Source: JBQQPY01 sp052258065
GTDB lineage: Bacteria > Pseudomonadota > Gammaproteobacteria > Enterobacterales > Enterobacteriaceae
Assembly: GCA_052258065.1 (NCBI GenBank)
Contig: JBQQPY010000002.1
Location: 1,488,001-1,552,000, forward strand
Length of the DNA stretch: 64,000 bases
Direction of reading: 5' to 3'
Both the position numbers and the translations under genes were made by a program. Below are positions 31,617 to 40,935 of the stretch, one piece after another; positions within the stretch are counted from its first letter, which is position 1; every line of letters begins with the position of its first letter. The notes beneath the pieces were generated by a model. It did no database searches. It saw only the letters and a program-made list of their open reading frames with translations, and was not told where the DNA came from.

Positions 31617-32700
31617 AAGGAGGTGATTGAATTGCAGCCTTACCTCTTTTGGCATATAAACCTATGGCGTGATTGGAGAATCTACGAGATACAGTAGCAT
31701 GTCCCGCTGTGACATGTCGCTTATAATTTAATCGAAGTACAGACTCAAGCCTCGACTATTACGCCGCTTTATTGCTAACTCTCGCGAGATCGCTGTTTTT
31801 TGCATGAGCTATGGCGTCCCTACTTTATTGCAGCTTTACTTCTAAGGATAATAATGATCTGACGCTACCCCTACTTTTTTAATTTACGGGCTCTTTTAAT
31901 TTTCTGGCTGCATTTTTTGCAGTAACGAATAAGGACTTGCGCTTGTTGCGGGATAACATTTTACAATACAAGCTCGCGACAAGCCTATGCAGTAGCTGTA
32001 TGAGAGCTTCTAAAGATACCGCGGCACCTCTTGACCCACTCTTTAGATACCAGAAGCAGATGGGCTTTTCGCGTTACTTTGGTTGCTTGAAATTAAGCTA
32101 CATACTTTACTGCTTGTGCAGCTTTTCTCTGTCAATTTATTTAAATTTTTAGTTTACGGGCTAGACGTCGCTGTCGGTTTATTGGCTTCGTTGAAGATCT
32201 AGATAAACCTGTCAACTCCCTCCGGGAGTTTGCGGCTTAAGATCATAACCTTGAGTATTGTTTATAAAATAAACCATTGTGATATCTAATTTTATTAGCT
32301 CTCCGCACTTTCATACCAGAGCCGCAGAGCAAAAGTCTTTGTTTGGAGGCTTAACGCGCTATCGGGATTTCTGCAGTTTTTACTTCTTTGACTGCTACGG
32401 CTAGTCCGGCTTCTTTGTCTACCGAACTGAAGGCTGTCTATTTCTGGTGTTTTTATAGACTGTGCTTCAGTTTCAGCGCAGCTTGTTTTTTCCTCAAACC
32501 AGCCAGATATTGTTTCCTGGAGAATGCGTTAGCTAGTTCCCCTATTTGCCGGTGTATAAGATTTGAAAGACTTTCTTGGGTTTTCCGATATCATGTGGCA
32601 TGTGGTATTATCTGCTGTTTCGGAGACCATTTTTTATGTGGCAGTTCTTTAGTTGCAATTGAGGCTGCCGAATGGTATTTGATCTAGTCTATTATTAAAT
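31617..32700 (-). pseudogene. 16S rRNA gene, decayed
   Basis: The minus-strand 3' end retains the anti-Shine-Dalgarno sequence (window reads AAGGAGGTGATT). Further in, long stretches follow enterobacterial 16S with many changes. Around 31930-32150 the window reads GACTTGCGCTTGTTGCGGGA, ACAATACAAGCTCGCGACAAGCC, CTTTTCGCGTTACTTTGG and TACTGCTTGTGCAG, equivalent to the 900-1100 region. Around 32570-32640 GGTTTTCCGATATCATGTGG with GGTATTATCTGCTGTTTCGG corresponds to the 180-200 region. The span is about 1.08 kb instead of 1.54 kb, so deletions are large. It cannot form a functional small-subunit rRNA. Confidence 0.85.
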
Positions 32701-32779
32701 CTCTTAATTAAAATCTTAGCAATCAAATAATAAAAATCTGTATTTATATAAATAATTTTTATATATTATTCAATACTTG

Positions 32780-32909
32780 ATATTTTTTGTATTGACGTTG
32801 TTTTGTGAGTACTCACACGGATTGACTGATAAATTTTTAAAGAACGCTGCGGCGTTGCAATGCAACTGGGAAGAAGAGTATATAGTACTTTATCCTTATG
32901 CAGTGTCAA
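32780..32909 (-). promoter_or_regulatory. rRNA operon promoter and antitermination leader
   Basis: Minus strand TTGACA (32904-32909) with a 16-bp spacer to TACTAT, then a leader containing GTTCTTTAAAAATTTATCAG and CAATCCGTGTGAG. This strongly resembles the boxA/box-type leader before enterobacterial 16S genes. It is far better preserved than the 16S it serves, and would still drive the two tRNAs. Confidence 0.75.
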
Positions 32910-33049
32910 GCTTTTTCGTCTGTTTCTTCCTATCCCACAGGGCAAATACATAATTTAATCTAATTTAAATCAAAGATAGTCTCACTTCTAGCTTACTTAC
33001 TCTACTCCCCTAGCTGTCACAGCCAGCAAGATGGCTTGATGGCTTTTAA

Positions 33050-33830
33050 AATAATTTAGGTTTTGTTTCATAGCAATATTTTATAGACTATAATTGAGCT
33101 TCACCACTTAATATTGATTAAGACCATTTCTGATTGCATATCAATACAGTTTAATCTGGTGCCCTTCACAAGAATAGAAATTGCAGTGTTGCTCCTATAG
33201 GGCCGATTAAACGCTCCACTACACCAGTCGTTTGTGAGCGCATCATCAGACTAAAGGCGCTGTTTCATATTAAGCTTAAGCGGTCGAATTTATACTCCCA
33301 GTAGCTGAGCGTTTTTATAAAATAAAAAATCTGTAAATTTTACCATTATCTATAAGTCTTTTATAAACAGCCATGGATACGCTCTATTAAGCTCACTCAA
33401 GAAAACGTCGTGCATTAGCCCGAAATCTTGATTTTTTTAAAAACAGATAAAAATCTTTTAAATCACTTGATCCATGCCATGAAAAGATAGCTGCGTAAGG
33501 TTTTATTTAGTATCTTTAAAAGATATTGTACATCAACATGCAGGCAATTAGGCTGACAGTTTTTAAAAGCTTTATGCGTTGGTTTTACTGCTTTCTTTTC
33601 TATGTCCCGCAAGCGCCCGAATCCATGCCCACGTAAACAGCGCCCTGGGCCAGGTCGAGATACGGCGGGGGTGAAGAATTCGCGCAAGACCGCTAATAGC
33701 GCGAGAAAGCGTCTTGCGCAGGGACGCGGCCGCCGATTCCCAAAAACATCCCGCTATAAAAAAAGCTCAACCATAAGCGCTTATACAAGAATCCGAAATC
33801 AAAAGCTAAGCGCTATGGCATTTTGAACCC
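33050..33830 (-). mobile_element. IS481-type remnant (minus copy)
   Basis: Minus strand: common 3' segment, then the ORF 33463-33687 reading MREFFTPAVSRPGPGRCLRG, HGFGRLRDIEKKAVKPTHKA and LHVDVQYLLKI (family form SRSGLDRCLRRHG ... YLHVDVKYLPQM, holding the first catalytic Asp). The plus-strand ORF across it is an antisense shadow. Confidence 0.7.
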
Positions 33831-33839
33831 ACCGTCCGT

Positions 33840-34231
33840 AAATTGCAAAAATGAAGGAGCATAGTCATTGCCCCATCTCTTAGAGAGAAGGCTCTACCAG
33901 CCCAGAAATAGTAGCCATTTCTCTATGGAAGACACTTTTTTACTAGACGATTTGTTAGCGATCGTACAAAATTCTTGAAACCCATTAAATCGCGTTCGGG
34001 CCTAGAAACTGTTTACGCAGGGATAGATTTAGGCGTTTACGCAACATGAAGAAGACAGTGCTAAAAACAAAGCATAAAATTCTTAAAAGTCATGCATCTA
34101 GTTACCTGTGCTGTATATTAATGTCAAATACCTTCCATAAGCATCAAATAAAACCTTACGACGTTATCTTTTAATTGGCATAGATCGAACTACTCGACAG
34201 GCTTTTATCTGCCGCTACAAAGCGAATACTA
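33840..34231 (+). mobile_element. IS481-type remnant (plus copy), cut by IS630-type element
   Basis: A plus-strand IS481 5'/middle part (LLDDLLAIVQNS-like, then codons for TCNMKKTVLKTKHKIL) ends at the left end of the next element at about 34232. It faces the minus copy, so two IS481 copies sit tail-to-tail or were rearranged. Confidence 0.5.
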
Positions 34232-35205
34232 GGGCTAGAGTATTTTTGTCTATTCCGGTTCATTAAATAGCCACTCATCTGTTATGTGCTATAGCTATTT
34301 TTCTCTGAGGCCTAAACAGTACATTCTTAAAGTAAGTATTTAAGATTGCGAATAATAGGATTGATTGAAGCGAACAGATCTGGACATACACCGGCGGATA
34401 GATATCAAATGAGCTCTCCTACTGCAGTTTGTTAGAGCAACAAACTCCGTAAGACCGATAGTTACAGATCGAAACTTAGAGAAACCCGAATCGTAGATCA
34501 AAAAATTAATGCGTATTCTGATTGTATCCTAACACTTTTTAATGAGTCTTGTAACTTAACTTTTTCTAAAATACAGGCCTCACTAAAAGCACTTTCAGTA
34601 TTCAAGCGAATCTTGCCGTTCTGTCGCGTTTTTGCATCTCAATATCATATAATAACAGCTAAAAGAAGTCTGCACATGGTTGCCATTAAACAAGTGTACG
34701 ACACGCAGTGCATACGAGCAAATTATAGTCTAAGAAATTTCATATTTTTACCAGAGAAGCGTATGTTCATTGATGAAACGGCAATAGTTACAAATATGAG
34801 TAGGTCAAAAGACTGTAGAAGACCAGGTCAACAATGCCTAATTGATGCCCTACATGTTCACTTGGCAACAAAGACACTTACTACTAGTATGCCTCCAGCT
34901 GGATTAAGTGCAGCCGTGATAGTCAATAAAGCAATAAATGAAGATACTTCCCTTGCTCATGCAGAACCAGTATTCCTAAAATTGTATAAGAGAATGCTAC
35001 GATAAAGAATAATTTAACTAATTATAAAACTATTGATGTATGAGAAGCCATTCAAGCCAAAGATAGAATTTGGAAAATTTGCAACAAAAACTGCTGATTC
35101 TCTGTGAAATGCGATTACCCAAGCCATTGCGTGAATTCTCTATAAAGATTTCTATAATTTTTTGTTACGGAAGGATATAAACAAGAATAGACAAAAAATA
35201 ATGTA
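34232..35205 (+). mobile_element. IS630-type (group A) element, decayed
   Basis: Ends TATTTTTGTCTATTCCGGTT and AGAATAGACAAAAAATAAT. The central part is open for 130 codons (34613-35005): LRNFIFLPEKRMFIDETAIV holds the first catalytic Asp-Glu region (family form LVFIDETW), followed by TNMSRSKDCRRPGQQCLIDA. The C-terminal DN and YSPDLNPIE parts are degraded (35030-35100). It inserted into an IS481 copy. Confidence 0.75.
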
Positions 35206-35482
35206 GCTGATCAAATTAATGATCAGGTTAAATTATAATTAACTAGACTTGGTTTTGTCTAACTTATTAATTTTATTTATTTTAAATTTTTACTGGTTTT
35301 TATGTTTATTATTAATAATAGACAAAGAATTAATTGAACATACCTTTTTAAAAAAATTCATTTATAGATTTCTACTTTTCCGATAAAATAGAAAGGAAAA
35401 TCAGGTTCAGAATAACAACAACATGCATTAACAAATAAAAAAGGAAGAAAGTTTAACACTCAAAACAACCAAAACCAAAGCT
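35206..35482. other. AT-rich gap downstream of the polysaccharide cluster
   Basis: Nothing recognisable; very AT-rich. No clear terminator hairpin follows the 35483 stop. Confidence 0.3.
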
Positions 35483-36547
35483 TTAGTAAAGGTAGGCATT
35501 AAGTTTCACTATATTCCCTTTTTTATTCCATTCAATGACATCTACTCCTTGAAAGATTTTTTGGTTTAATTGAAGCTCAAACTCGATAATTGATTTATAA
35601 TTATCTGTCATGATTGATTTAGCAACGAAAGCAAATGTCTTATAACTTGAGAATAATTTTAGCAGCATTTTACGAATATTTTCCCGACCAATAAGATGGT
35701 TGTGTGGATCAGTCAAAAAAGCATTACGATCAAAGATCTCTATCACAGTATATAATGCACGCGCATTGAAAGCCTTAACATACTGTTCTGTAAGCTTATT
35801 TATAGATTTGAGAGGCTTGTCATGTGACGCCTCAAAGGCCTTGACCGCATGCACATCGTAAAAATTATGATAGATGGCGGTAGCAAGAGGACGCAGAGTA
35901 ATTTTCTTTTTCTTTAATACCAGTTCATTTAAGCAAGAAGAGAGGTAAAAGTTACCCTGGATACAATTATCCTTAAGTATGATATTTTTTGCTGCATCGA
36001 TAAAGTCTTTAGCCTTGCGAAAATAATATAAGCCCGCGATAGCATTGCGACTGATAGAAATTTTCTCGGCAGCCTCGATAACCTGCTTAGCAGCATTTAA
36101 TTTAACAAAAGACCATTTTGGGTGTACTGACTCAAAAGAAAGAATGCCCGCGTCAGCGTCTTGGCTTCGGAAGTCTTCAATAATGCCCTGTAAATCATCA
36201 TTAATATAGTGATCAGCAGATGAAATGATGAGTTCCGCCTCTAAATCAATTTCATCAACACCCATAAGGCAGCTACAAACAGCGCCTTTTGTGTCACTTT
36301 GCAAAGACACAATAACTCCTAACGAATCACTAATTGTATCTATTATAGCTTTAAGACCAAGTTTTATAATTTTATCTCTTGGAATTATATATATTTTTTT
36401 ATAGTCTTCCTTTAAGGTACTAAAGATATCCTGAGAATATTCCAACAATGTTTTGTTTGCTATCTCAGTTAAAATTTTTGGATAGATAAAATCGTTAGAT
36501 ATTTCATAAAGACCTTTCCCACACATTGGAATAATGATGCTAATCAT
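35483..36547 (-). CDS. nucleotidyltransferase with C-terminal SnoaL/NTF2-like domain
   Basis: 354 residues. The N-terminal half is a sugar-nucleotidyltransferase fold: it begins MISIIIPMCGKG (normally A-G-x-G-x-R-F; here the signature is MCGKGLYEIS, lacking the usual Arg) and carries SADHYIND (metal-binding Asp) and the block WSFVKLNAAKQVIEAAEK, shared with the other nucleotidyltransferase of the cluster. Residues from about 245 look like a SnoaL/NTF2-type alpha+beta domain (KAFNARALYTVIEIFDRNAF ... IGRENIRKMLLKLF). It presumably activates a cluster-specific sugar or polyol as an NDP derivative. Last gene of the operon; ATG follows GAAGGGGCTT. The substrate is not predictable. Confidence 0.75.
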   Translation of the reverse strand: MISIIIPMCGKGLYEISNDFIYPKILTEIANKTLLEYSQDIFSTLKEDYKKIYIIPRDKIIKLGLKAIIDTISDSLGVIVSLQSDTKGAVCSCLMGVDEIDLEAELIISSADHYINDDLQGIIEDFRSQDADAGILSFESVHPKWSFVKLNAAKQVIEAAEKISISRNAIAGLYYFRKAKDFIDAAKNIILKDNCIQGNFYLSSCLNELVLKKKKITLRPLATAIYHNFYDVHAVKAFEASHDKPLKSINKLTEQYVKAFNARALYTVIEIFDRNAFLTDPHNHLIGRENIRKMLLKLFSSYKTFAFVAKSIMTDNYKSIIEFELQLNQKIFQGVDVIEWNKKGNIVKLNAYLY

Positions 36548-36550
36548 TTT

Positions 36551-37183
36551 TTAAGCCCCTTCTACACAAAAAATAAATTTTTTAATGTTTTCATAATTGA
36601 CATCATAGACCGTTTTGACTTCCAGCACATGCGCACCGCTGGCGCGCGCTGCCTTTATGCCATTTTGATTATCTTCTATAATTACACATTCTTTTGGCAA
36701 TAAATTCAGAGTCGATATTGCCTTATTATACATTTCAGGATCAGGCTTAGCCTTAACTACATCTTGATTTGAGATAGAGAATTCTAAGTACTGCGTCAAA
36801 TATGCCTTTTCCATCATCACGTTAATAGAATTTTTGATAGAATTAGAAGCCACCACAAGCTTGTAGCCTTCCCTTTGTAAGCTTGACAAAGCATATTCAT
36901 GATGAAACATTGGTTTACAAAATTTATTGACTATGTCCATAGTATATTTTTGTTTTATTTCATTGATAAACGCATGCAATGATTTAGAAAGTGATTTATC
37001 ACGGCTTAGCATAATAAGCTTGTCTTTCGTCGACAATCCGTCATATGTAGTTTGATGTTCTTGCTTGGTTATTTCTAGGCCAAAAAGGTTAAGTGCTTTA
37101 TTAAGTGCATTATAATGCCATTCTTTTGCATCAATAAGCACGCCGTCCATATCGAAAATAACAGCTTTAATTTTATTTATCAT
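36551..37183 (-). CDS. HAD-superfamily (subfamily IA) phosphatase/phosphomutase-like
   Basis: About 210 residues. HAD motif I is FDMDGVLID (nucleophile Asp and the Asp two residues on), motif II is VVASNS, motif III is the Lys of VKAKPDPEMY, and motif IV is IIEDNQNG. The four-helix cap between motif I and II suits beta-phosphoglucomutase-like enzymes. The better start is the ATG at 37183 (MINKIKAVIFD) preceded by GAGG, not the upstream in-frame codon. It overlaps the GDPD-like gene by 11 bases, showing translational coupling. It likely dephosphorylates or isomerises a precursor of the polymer. Confidence 0.8.
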   Translation of the reverse strand: MINKIKAVIFDMDGVLIDAKEWHYNALNKALNLFGLEITKQEHQTTYDGLSTKDKLIMLSRDKSLSKSLHAFINEIKQKYTMDIVNKFCKPMFHHEYALSSLQREGYKLVVASNSIKNSINVMMEKAYLTQYLEFSISNQDVVKAKPDPEMYNKAISTLNLLPKECVIIEDNQNGIKAARASGAHVLEVKTVYDVNYENIKKFIFCVEGA

Positions 37184-37817
37184 AAAAAAACCTCGCAGCA
37201 TCTACAGGTAAGTCAGTGCATAAAATAAAATTGTTTGATGAGATAACATCATTAGGCATTAGTTTAATTTTTTCCCAGATAGCAATATGCTTTCTAGCAT
37301 GGAGCTCCGGAGAGACCAAACATACCTTTTTATTGCGTTCCAAAAATGAGCTAATAAGCTCTACATCTAGGATTGTCGACTTGAAACCATCAAGCCAGAC
37401 TCCCGCCGCATCTTTAATAAGAATAGATTCAGGCTCATATTCGCTAATACGGATAAAAAACGTTAGATCTTCTTTTTGGTAGGCGATAAGGTCAGGAATA
37501 GACATGTCAAAAAGAAAATAATTGTCAATATGGTATTGTTCTAGCTTCTCCTTAATAAGCTTTTGTAATCCATCTGCTTTTACATTCAGTGCCAACGTAG
37601 GTTGATTATTGAATTTACTTATGTTATATTGTATAAATAAATCATCCACAGTAAGCGCGCTGGCATCCGGTACATTATGACTAATCACAAGTTTACCGTT
37701 AAAGTCACGCAAATCTGTTTCAGTACCATAACCTAGCTCGAAAGAGCGGCAAAATGCAGTTCTGCTGTTCTTCTCAGAAGAGCGCTTCCAATATCCCTGA
37801 TGAGACAATATTTCCAT
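37173..37817 (-). CDS. GDPD-like (glycerophosphodiester phosphodiesterase family) protein
   Basis: 214 residues. It starts MEILSHQGYWK with the H-x-G/N type first motif (His6). It has FELGYGTETDLRDFNGKLVI, where Glu33 and Asp35 match the family metal ligands, and SHNVPDAS with His48 as the second catalytic His. This is a shortened TIM-barrel form often seen in capsule or phosphoglycan loci; no signal peptide, so cytoplasmic. It may hydrolyse or form a phosphodiester, for example on glycerol phosphate. That role is inference. Confidence 0.75.
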   Translation of the reverse strand: MEILSHQGYWKRSSEKNSRTAFCRSFELGYGTETDLRDFNGKLVISHNVPDASALTVDDLFIQYNISKFNNQPTLALNVKADGLQKLIKEKLEQYHIDNYFLFDMSIPDLIAYQKEDLTFFIRISEYEPESILIKDAAGVWLDGFKSTILDVELISSFLERNKKVCLVSPELHARKHIAIWEKIKLMPNDVISSNNFILCTDLPVDAARFFYDK

Positions 37818-37854
37818 AATCAGCTACCAAATAAATGTACCCTGTAATTTTACC

Positions 37855-38576
37855 TTAGCGGGATGCATAAGCACTAATCGCATCTTTAACGTTACCATCA
37901 AAAATAACACTACCCCGCTCAATAAGTATTGCTCTATTGCAAATTTCAGACACCTGATTTAAATCATGACTTACAAACACAACCGTCTTATTGTTTTTTT
38001 TAATCTCATTAATTTTTTGTAAACATTTTTTTGGAAAAAACTATCACCAACCGATATTGCTTCATCAATAACTAAAATACTAGACTTAAGATGAACACCA
38101 ATAGAAAACGCTAGTCGTAAAAACATTCCCGAAGAATAATGCTTTACGGGATAATTTATAAAATTACCTATTTCTGAAAAAACGATAATTTCATCTAATG
38201 ATTTTTTTACAGTTTTATAGTTCATTCCGAGAATAGCACCGGATAAAAAAATATTTTCATAACCAGAAAGTTCATGATGAAACCCAGCGCCAACTTCTAA
38301 TAATGTTGAGTAAGTGCCATTTATCCGAATAAACCCGCTGGTTGGCAGAATAATCCTAGTCATCAACTTCAAAATAGTGGACTTTCCTGCGCCGTTTTTA
38401 CCCAGGATGCCTACTGAATCACCCTCATTGATATGAAAGCTAACGTTATTAACTACTTTAACGCTAGATCTTTGCCTAAAATCAGTAAATCTCTTGAAGG
38501 AAAATATATCTTTCAAAGAATCAGCTCGAGGCTTTCCAACATGGTATGTTTTTGAAACACTATTAAATTCAATCAT
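37855..38576 (-). CDS. polysaccharide ABC exporter ATPase (Wzt/KpsT type), frameshift at A7
   Basis: Nucleotide-binding subunit of a polysaccharide ABC exporter. Walker A GKNGAGKST, signature region HYSSGMFLRLAFSIG and Walker B ILVIDEAISVGD are present. The open frame stops at 37971, after a run of seven A on the coding strand (38026-38032). With one extra A it continues through KKCLQKINEIKK, TVVFVSHDLNQVSEIC (H-loop) and ends SAYASR with TAA at 37855-37857, giving 240 residues. That is the KpsT-like short form without the carbohydrate-binding C-domain of some Wzt. ATGA overlap with the permease gene. Without rescue the H-loop is lost. Confidence 0.85.
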
Positions 38577-39388
38577 TCAAGATCTACCACTTTCCTCTCA
38601 TTCAGTAAAAAATAGACAGTACCCATAACCGTGACAATCATCGCCATTACTAGGGTTATAAGCATATTGGGCGTTTCTTTTCCATCAAGAAAAGCATATC
38701 GCGCCAGAGTCAATATATGAGAGAAAGGATTAATGTTATATAAATAGATATACTTTTCAGGGACAATACTTAAAGTATATACAATTGGTGATGCATAAAA
38801 TAAAACTTGCATTACTAGTGGTATGACGTGCTTAAAATCTTTATATTTCATTTTAAAAATAGCAATAAAAGCACCAATACCCCACGCAAAAAGTAGTGTA
38901 GTCAAGACACAAAAAGGCAAATAGATCACCAATCTGGAAAAGTTTATATTAACATGTAAATACCAAAGGACGGGAATAAAGAAAATTAGAGCGACCACTA
39001 AATCAATAAAAGCAACAAACAAACTTGCCAGGCCAAAGGCAGCGCGGGGGAAATAAACCTTTTTCATAAGACCAATATTGTTTATCAAGGAATCGCTAAC
39101 CGATGTTAAACTAGTAGAGAAAAAGTTCCAAAACAAAATGCCGACGATAAGTACTGCAGAGTAAGAGGACGAATACTCAGGTGTTGGGATTTTTACCAAC
39201 AGACCGAAGACAAAAGTATATAAAACAAAACTAGTTAGCGGATTAATGACTGCCCACAATAAACCCAAACCTGTTTGCTTATACCTGACAAAAAAATCAC
39301 GCTTGGCTAACTGTAAAACTAAATATTTCGTGTTGATAATTTCTGATCTTGTCGTAATACTGTTCGGCTTTGATACGGTACCTCGCAT
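38573..39388 (-). CDS. polysaccharide ABC exporter permease (Wzm/KpsM type)
   Basis: 271 residues, six predicted membrane segments, ABC-2 family. Characteristic blocks: LAKRDFFVRYKQTGLGLLWA, VLIVGILFWNFFSTSLTS, GLMKKVYFPRAAFGLASLFV and NPFSHILTLARYAFLDG. It pairs with the downstream ATPase through an ATGA overlap. The complex would export a lipid-linked glycan across the inner membrane. ATG follows GAGGATAGGTTA. No outer-membrane Wza/KpsD or KpsCS genes are in the window. Confidence 0.9.
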   Translation of the reverse strand: MRGTVSKPNSITTRSEIINTKYLVLQLAKRDFFVRYKQTGLGLLWAVINPLTSFVLYTFVFGLLVKIPTPEYSSSYSAVLIVGILFWNFFSTSLTSVSDSLINNIGLMKKVYFPRAAFGLASLFVAFIDLVVALIFFIPVLWYLHVNINFSRLVIYLPFCVLTTLLFAWGIGAFIAIFKMKYKDFKHVIPLVMQVLFYASPIVYTLSIVPEKYIYLYNINPFSHILTLARYAFLDGKETPNMLITLVMAMIVTVMGTVYFLLNERKVVDLE

Positions 39389-39392
39389 TAAC

Positions 39393-40418
39393 CTATCCTC
39401 TTTTATTAAAGACTTTTAGTGCTATTCTTTTAACAAAGGGTATTCTAAGAAAAGTTGTACGAATGCAGAAATAACCAGTCATAAAAAAGATAATAACATT
39501 TTTTGCCAGACGCTTCGCGTTGACTGACGTATGCAGCCCAGAAATGTATTCGTTATAGAGCCTTATCCAATCAGAATAGTCATAAACACTATATTTCCCT
39601 TTACCATGATAATGCGATTTATGCTTTTGCCAGCAGAATGAAATTTCATTTTTATTAAAAGGAATAAAATTATTCATATAGTATCTTTCAGACTCAACAA
39701 TAAGTCTCTTCTCACTTTTACTATTTCCGTGAAAGACCGCTATCTTTTTGTGTTTTTCAATACATTTAACCCAAATGTATTGCTCTGGAACATAATCCAT
39801 TATGGCATATAGACAACCAATTCTACTAATTTTGAAGATTTTATCATCAGCCAAAGCAATATCAAAGATTCTCATCACATCTTCTTTATATCCACAAAAA
39901 AGTATATCTCCAGGATGAAAAAGATAGGGAAGATAGCCCTTAGCATTCCTGCAAAAAAGATTATAATTTATAACTCGATGATTAAAAACTGAATAATCTA
40001 TCTCGCGTTCAAATCTGTCATTTATTATGTACTTCTCAATCATACCAATAATATCATTGGAGGTAAAATATGAATCAGTTCGCATTTTAATCACGAATGT
40101 TGTTTCGGCTAAACTAATCCCATAAAAAGAAGAAACAATCATTCTATTGACATTACTAATGTATTTTGTGCCCCCTTCAATTTTTATTATAGCTCCTGGA
40201 TCATCATTAAGAATATACGATACACCAAGATAGTGTGCGAGTTTATCAAATTGAATTTTGAGAGCTGGTTGCATCTGCCACGTTGAGATAATAACTTTGC
40301 TTAATGGAAAAGACTTTCTTACTCTACGAATATTATTAATTATTTCTTTTCTGATTCCCTTATTATCAACAGCTATACCTTGCATCACAATTGTTACATT
40401 ATTTAGTAACACACGCAT
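39393..40418 (-). CDS. WavE-family lipopolysaccharide/capsule synthesis protein
   Basis: About 341 residues from the ATG at 40418 (MRVLLNNVTIVMQGIAV). An alternative TTG at 40430 adds four residues. The pattern fits the WavE family (PF07507, putative glycosyltransferase): IVMQG near the start, SKVIISTWQMQ, NDDPGA, NVNRMIVSSFYGI, FVIKMRTDSYF (metal-type D-x-S), LFHPGDILFCGYKEDVMRIF and VPEQYIWVKC. A C-terminal basic and hydrophobic stretch (about 300-330) may dock it at the membrane. Sits between a small unknown gene and the permease. Confidence 0.75.
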   Translation of the reverse strand: MRVLLNNVTIVMQGIAVDNKGIRKEIINNIRRVRKSFPLSKVIISTWQMQPALKIQFDKLAHYLGVSYILNDDPGAIIKIEGGTKYISNVNRMIVSSFYGISLAETTFVIKMRTDSYFTSNDIIGMIEKYIINDRFEREIDYSVFNHRVINYNLFCRNAKGYLPYLFHPGDILFCGYKEDVMRIFDIALADDKIFKISRIGCLYAIMDYVPEQYIWVKCIEKHKKIAVFHGNSKSEKRLIVESERYYMNNFIPFNKNEISFCWQKHKSHYHGKGKYSVYDYSDWIRLYNEYISGLHTSVNAKRLAKNVIIFFMTGYFCIRTTFLRIPFVKRIALKVFNKRG

Positions 40419-40440
40419 TATTAATACCAAAAGTAATTCA

Positions 40441-40935
40441 TTATTTGAATGGCCTTATTAGAAAATAAAAGGCCTTAGAAGCAATCAGAAAAACTCTAAG
40501 ACCTAGCACTTTCTTTAATACATTAATCATCAACACTTTCCTGAAGCTAATAATACAATCATTATACCCATTCGCTTCATTAGAGGTGCAATATATAAAA
40601 GAATATATTTCTCTCTGAAAATAGAAATACTTGTGCGAATAAATTCTGATGTTAATATCTGGCACTTGTCTTCTTTTACTAAAAAAAATAATTAGATTAT
40701 GTAAATAAAATAAATTTTCATAAAATAATTCACTTTTTAACTGAATAAAATTAATGTTTATCTTTTTAATCTCATCGGGAAGCTTAATCTTTTTTATTCG
40801 ACTTAATGTAGAATTTATTTTTGATGCATCTACTAACAGATCAACTTCGGCATGACGCTCTTCATTATTGTTGTGAAAAAGCGTCAGTTGCAAATAATCT
40901 TCTTCAGTAATCTTCTCATAACTGATATGCATCAT
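40441..40935 (-). CDS. small hypothetical protein of polysaccharide cluster
   Basis: 164 residues, unrecognised. Lys/Ile-rich. It starts with ATG overlapping the stop of the preceding glycosyltransferase gene (4 bases), so it is translationally coupled. Visible features: an acidic N-terminal part, DLLVDASKINSTLSRIKK, KININFIQLKS, and a hydrophobic C-terminus ending FLIASKAFYFLIRPFK. It could be an accessory fragment of a glycosyltransferase; no function is claimed. Confidence 0.55.
   Translation of the reverse strand: MMHISYEKITEEDYLQLTLFHNNNEERHAEVDLLVDASKINSTLSRIKKIKLPDEIKKININFIQLKSELFYENLFYLHNLIIFFSKRRQVPDINIRIYSHKYFYFQREIYSFIYCTSNEANGYNDCIISFRKVLMINVLKKVLGLRVFLIASKAFYFLIRPFK

Noticed and set aside
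31937..32687. Two plus-strand ORFs (71 and 99 codons)
   Set aside because: They lie across the decayed 16S rRNA sequence and read antisense to it.
33602..33826. Arg/Lys-rich 74-codon ORF resembling a basic DNA-binding protein
   Set aside because: Its complement holds a clear IS481 transposase fragment; the basic composition is a by-product.
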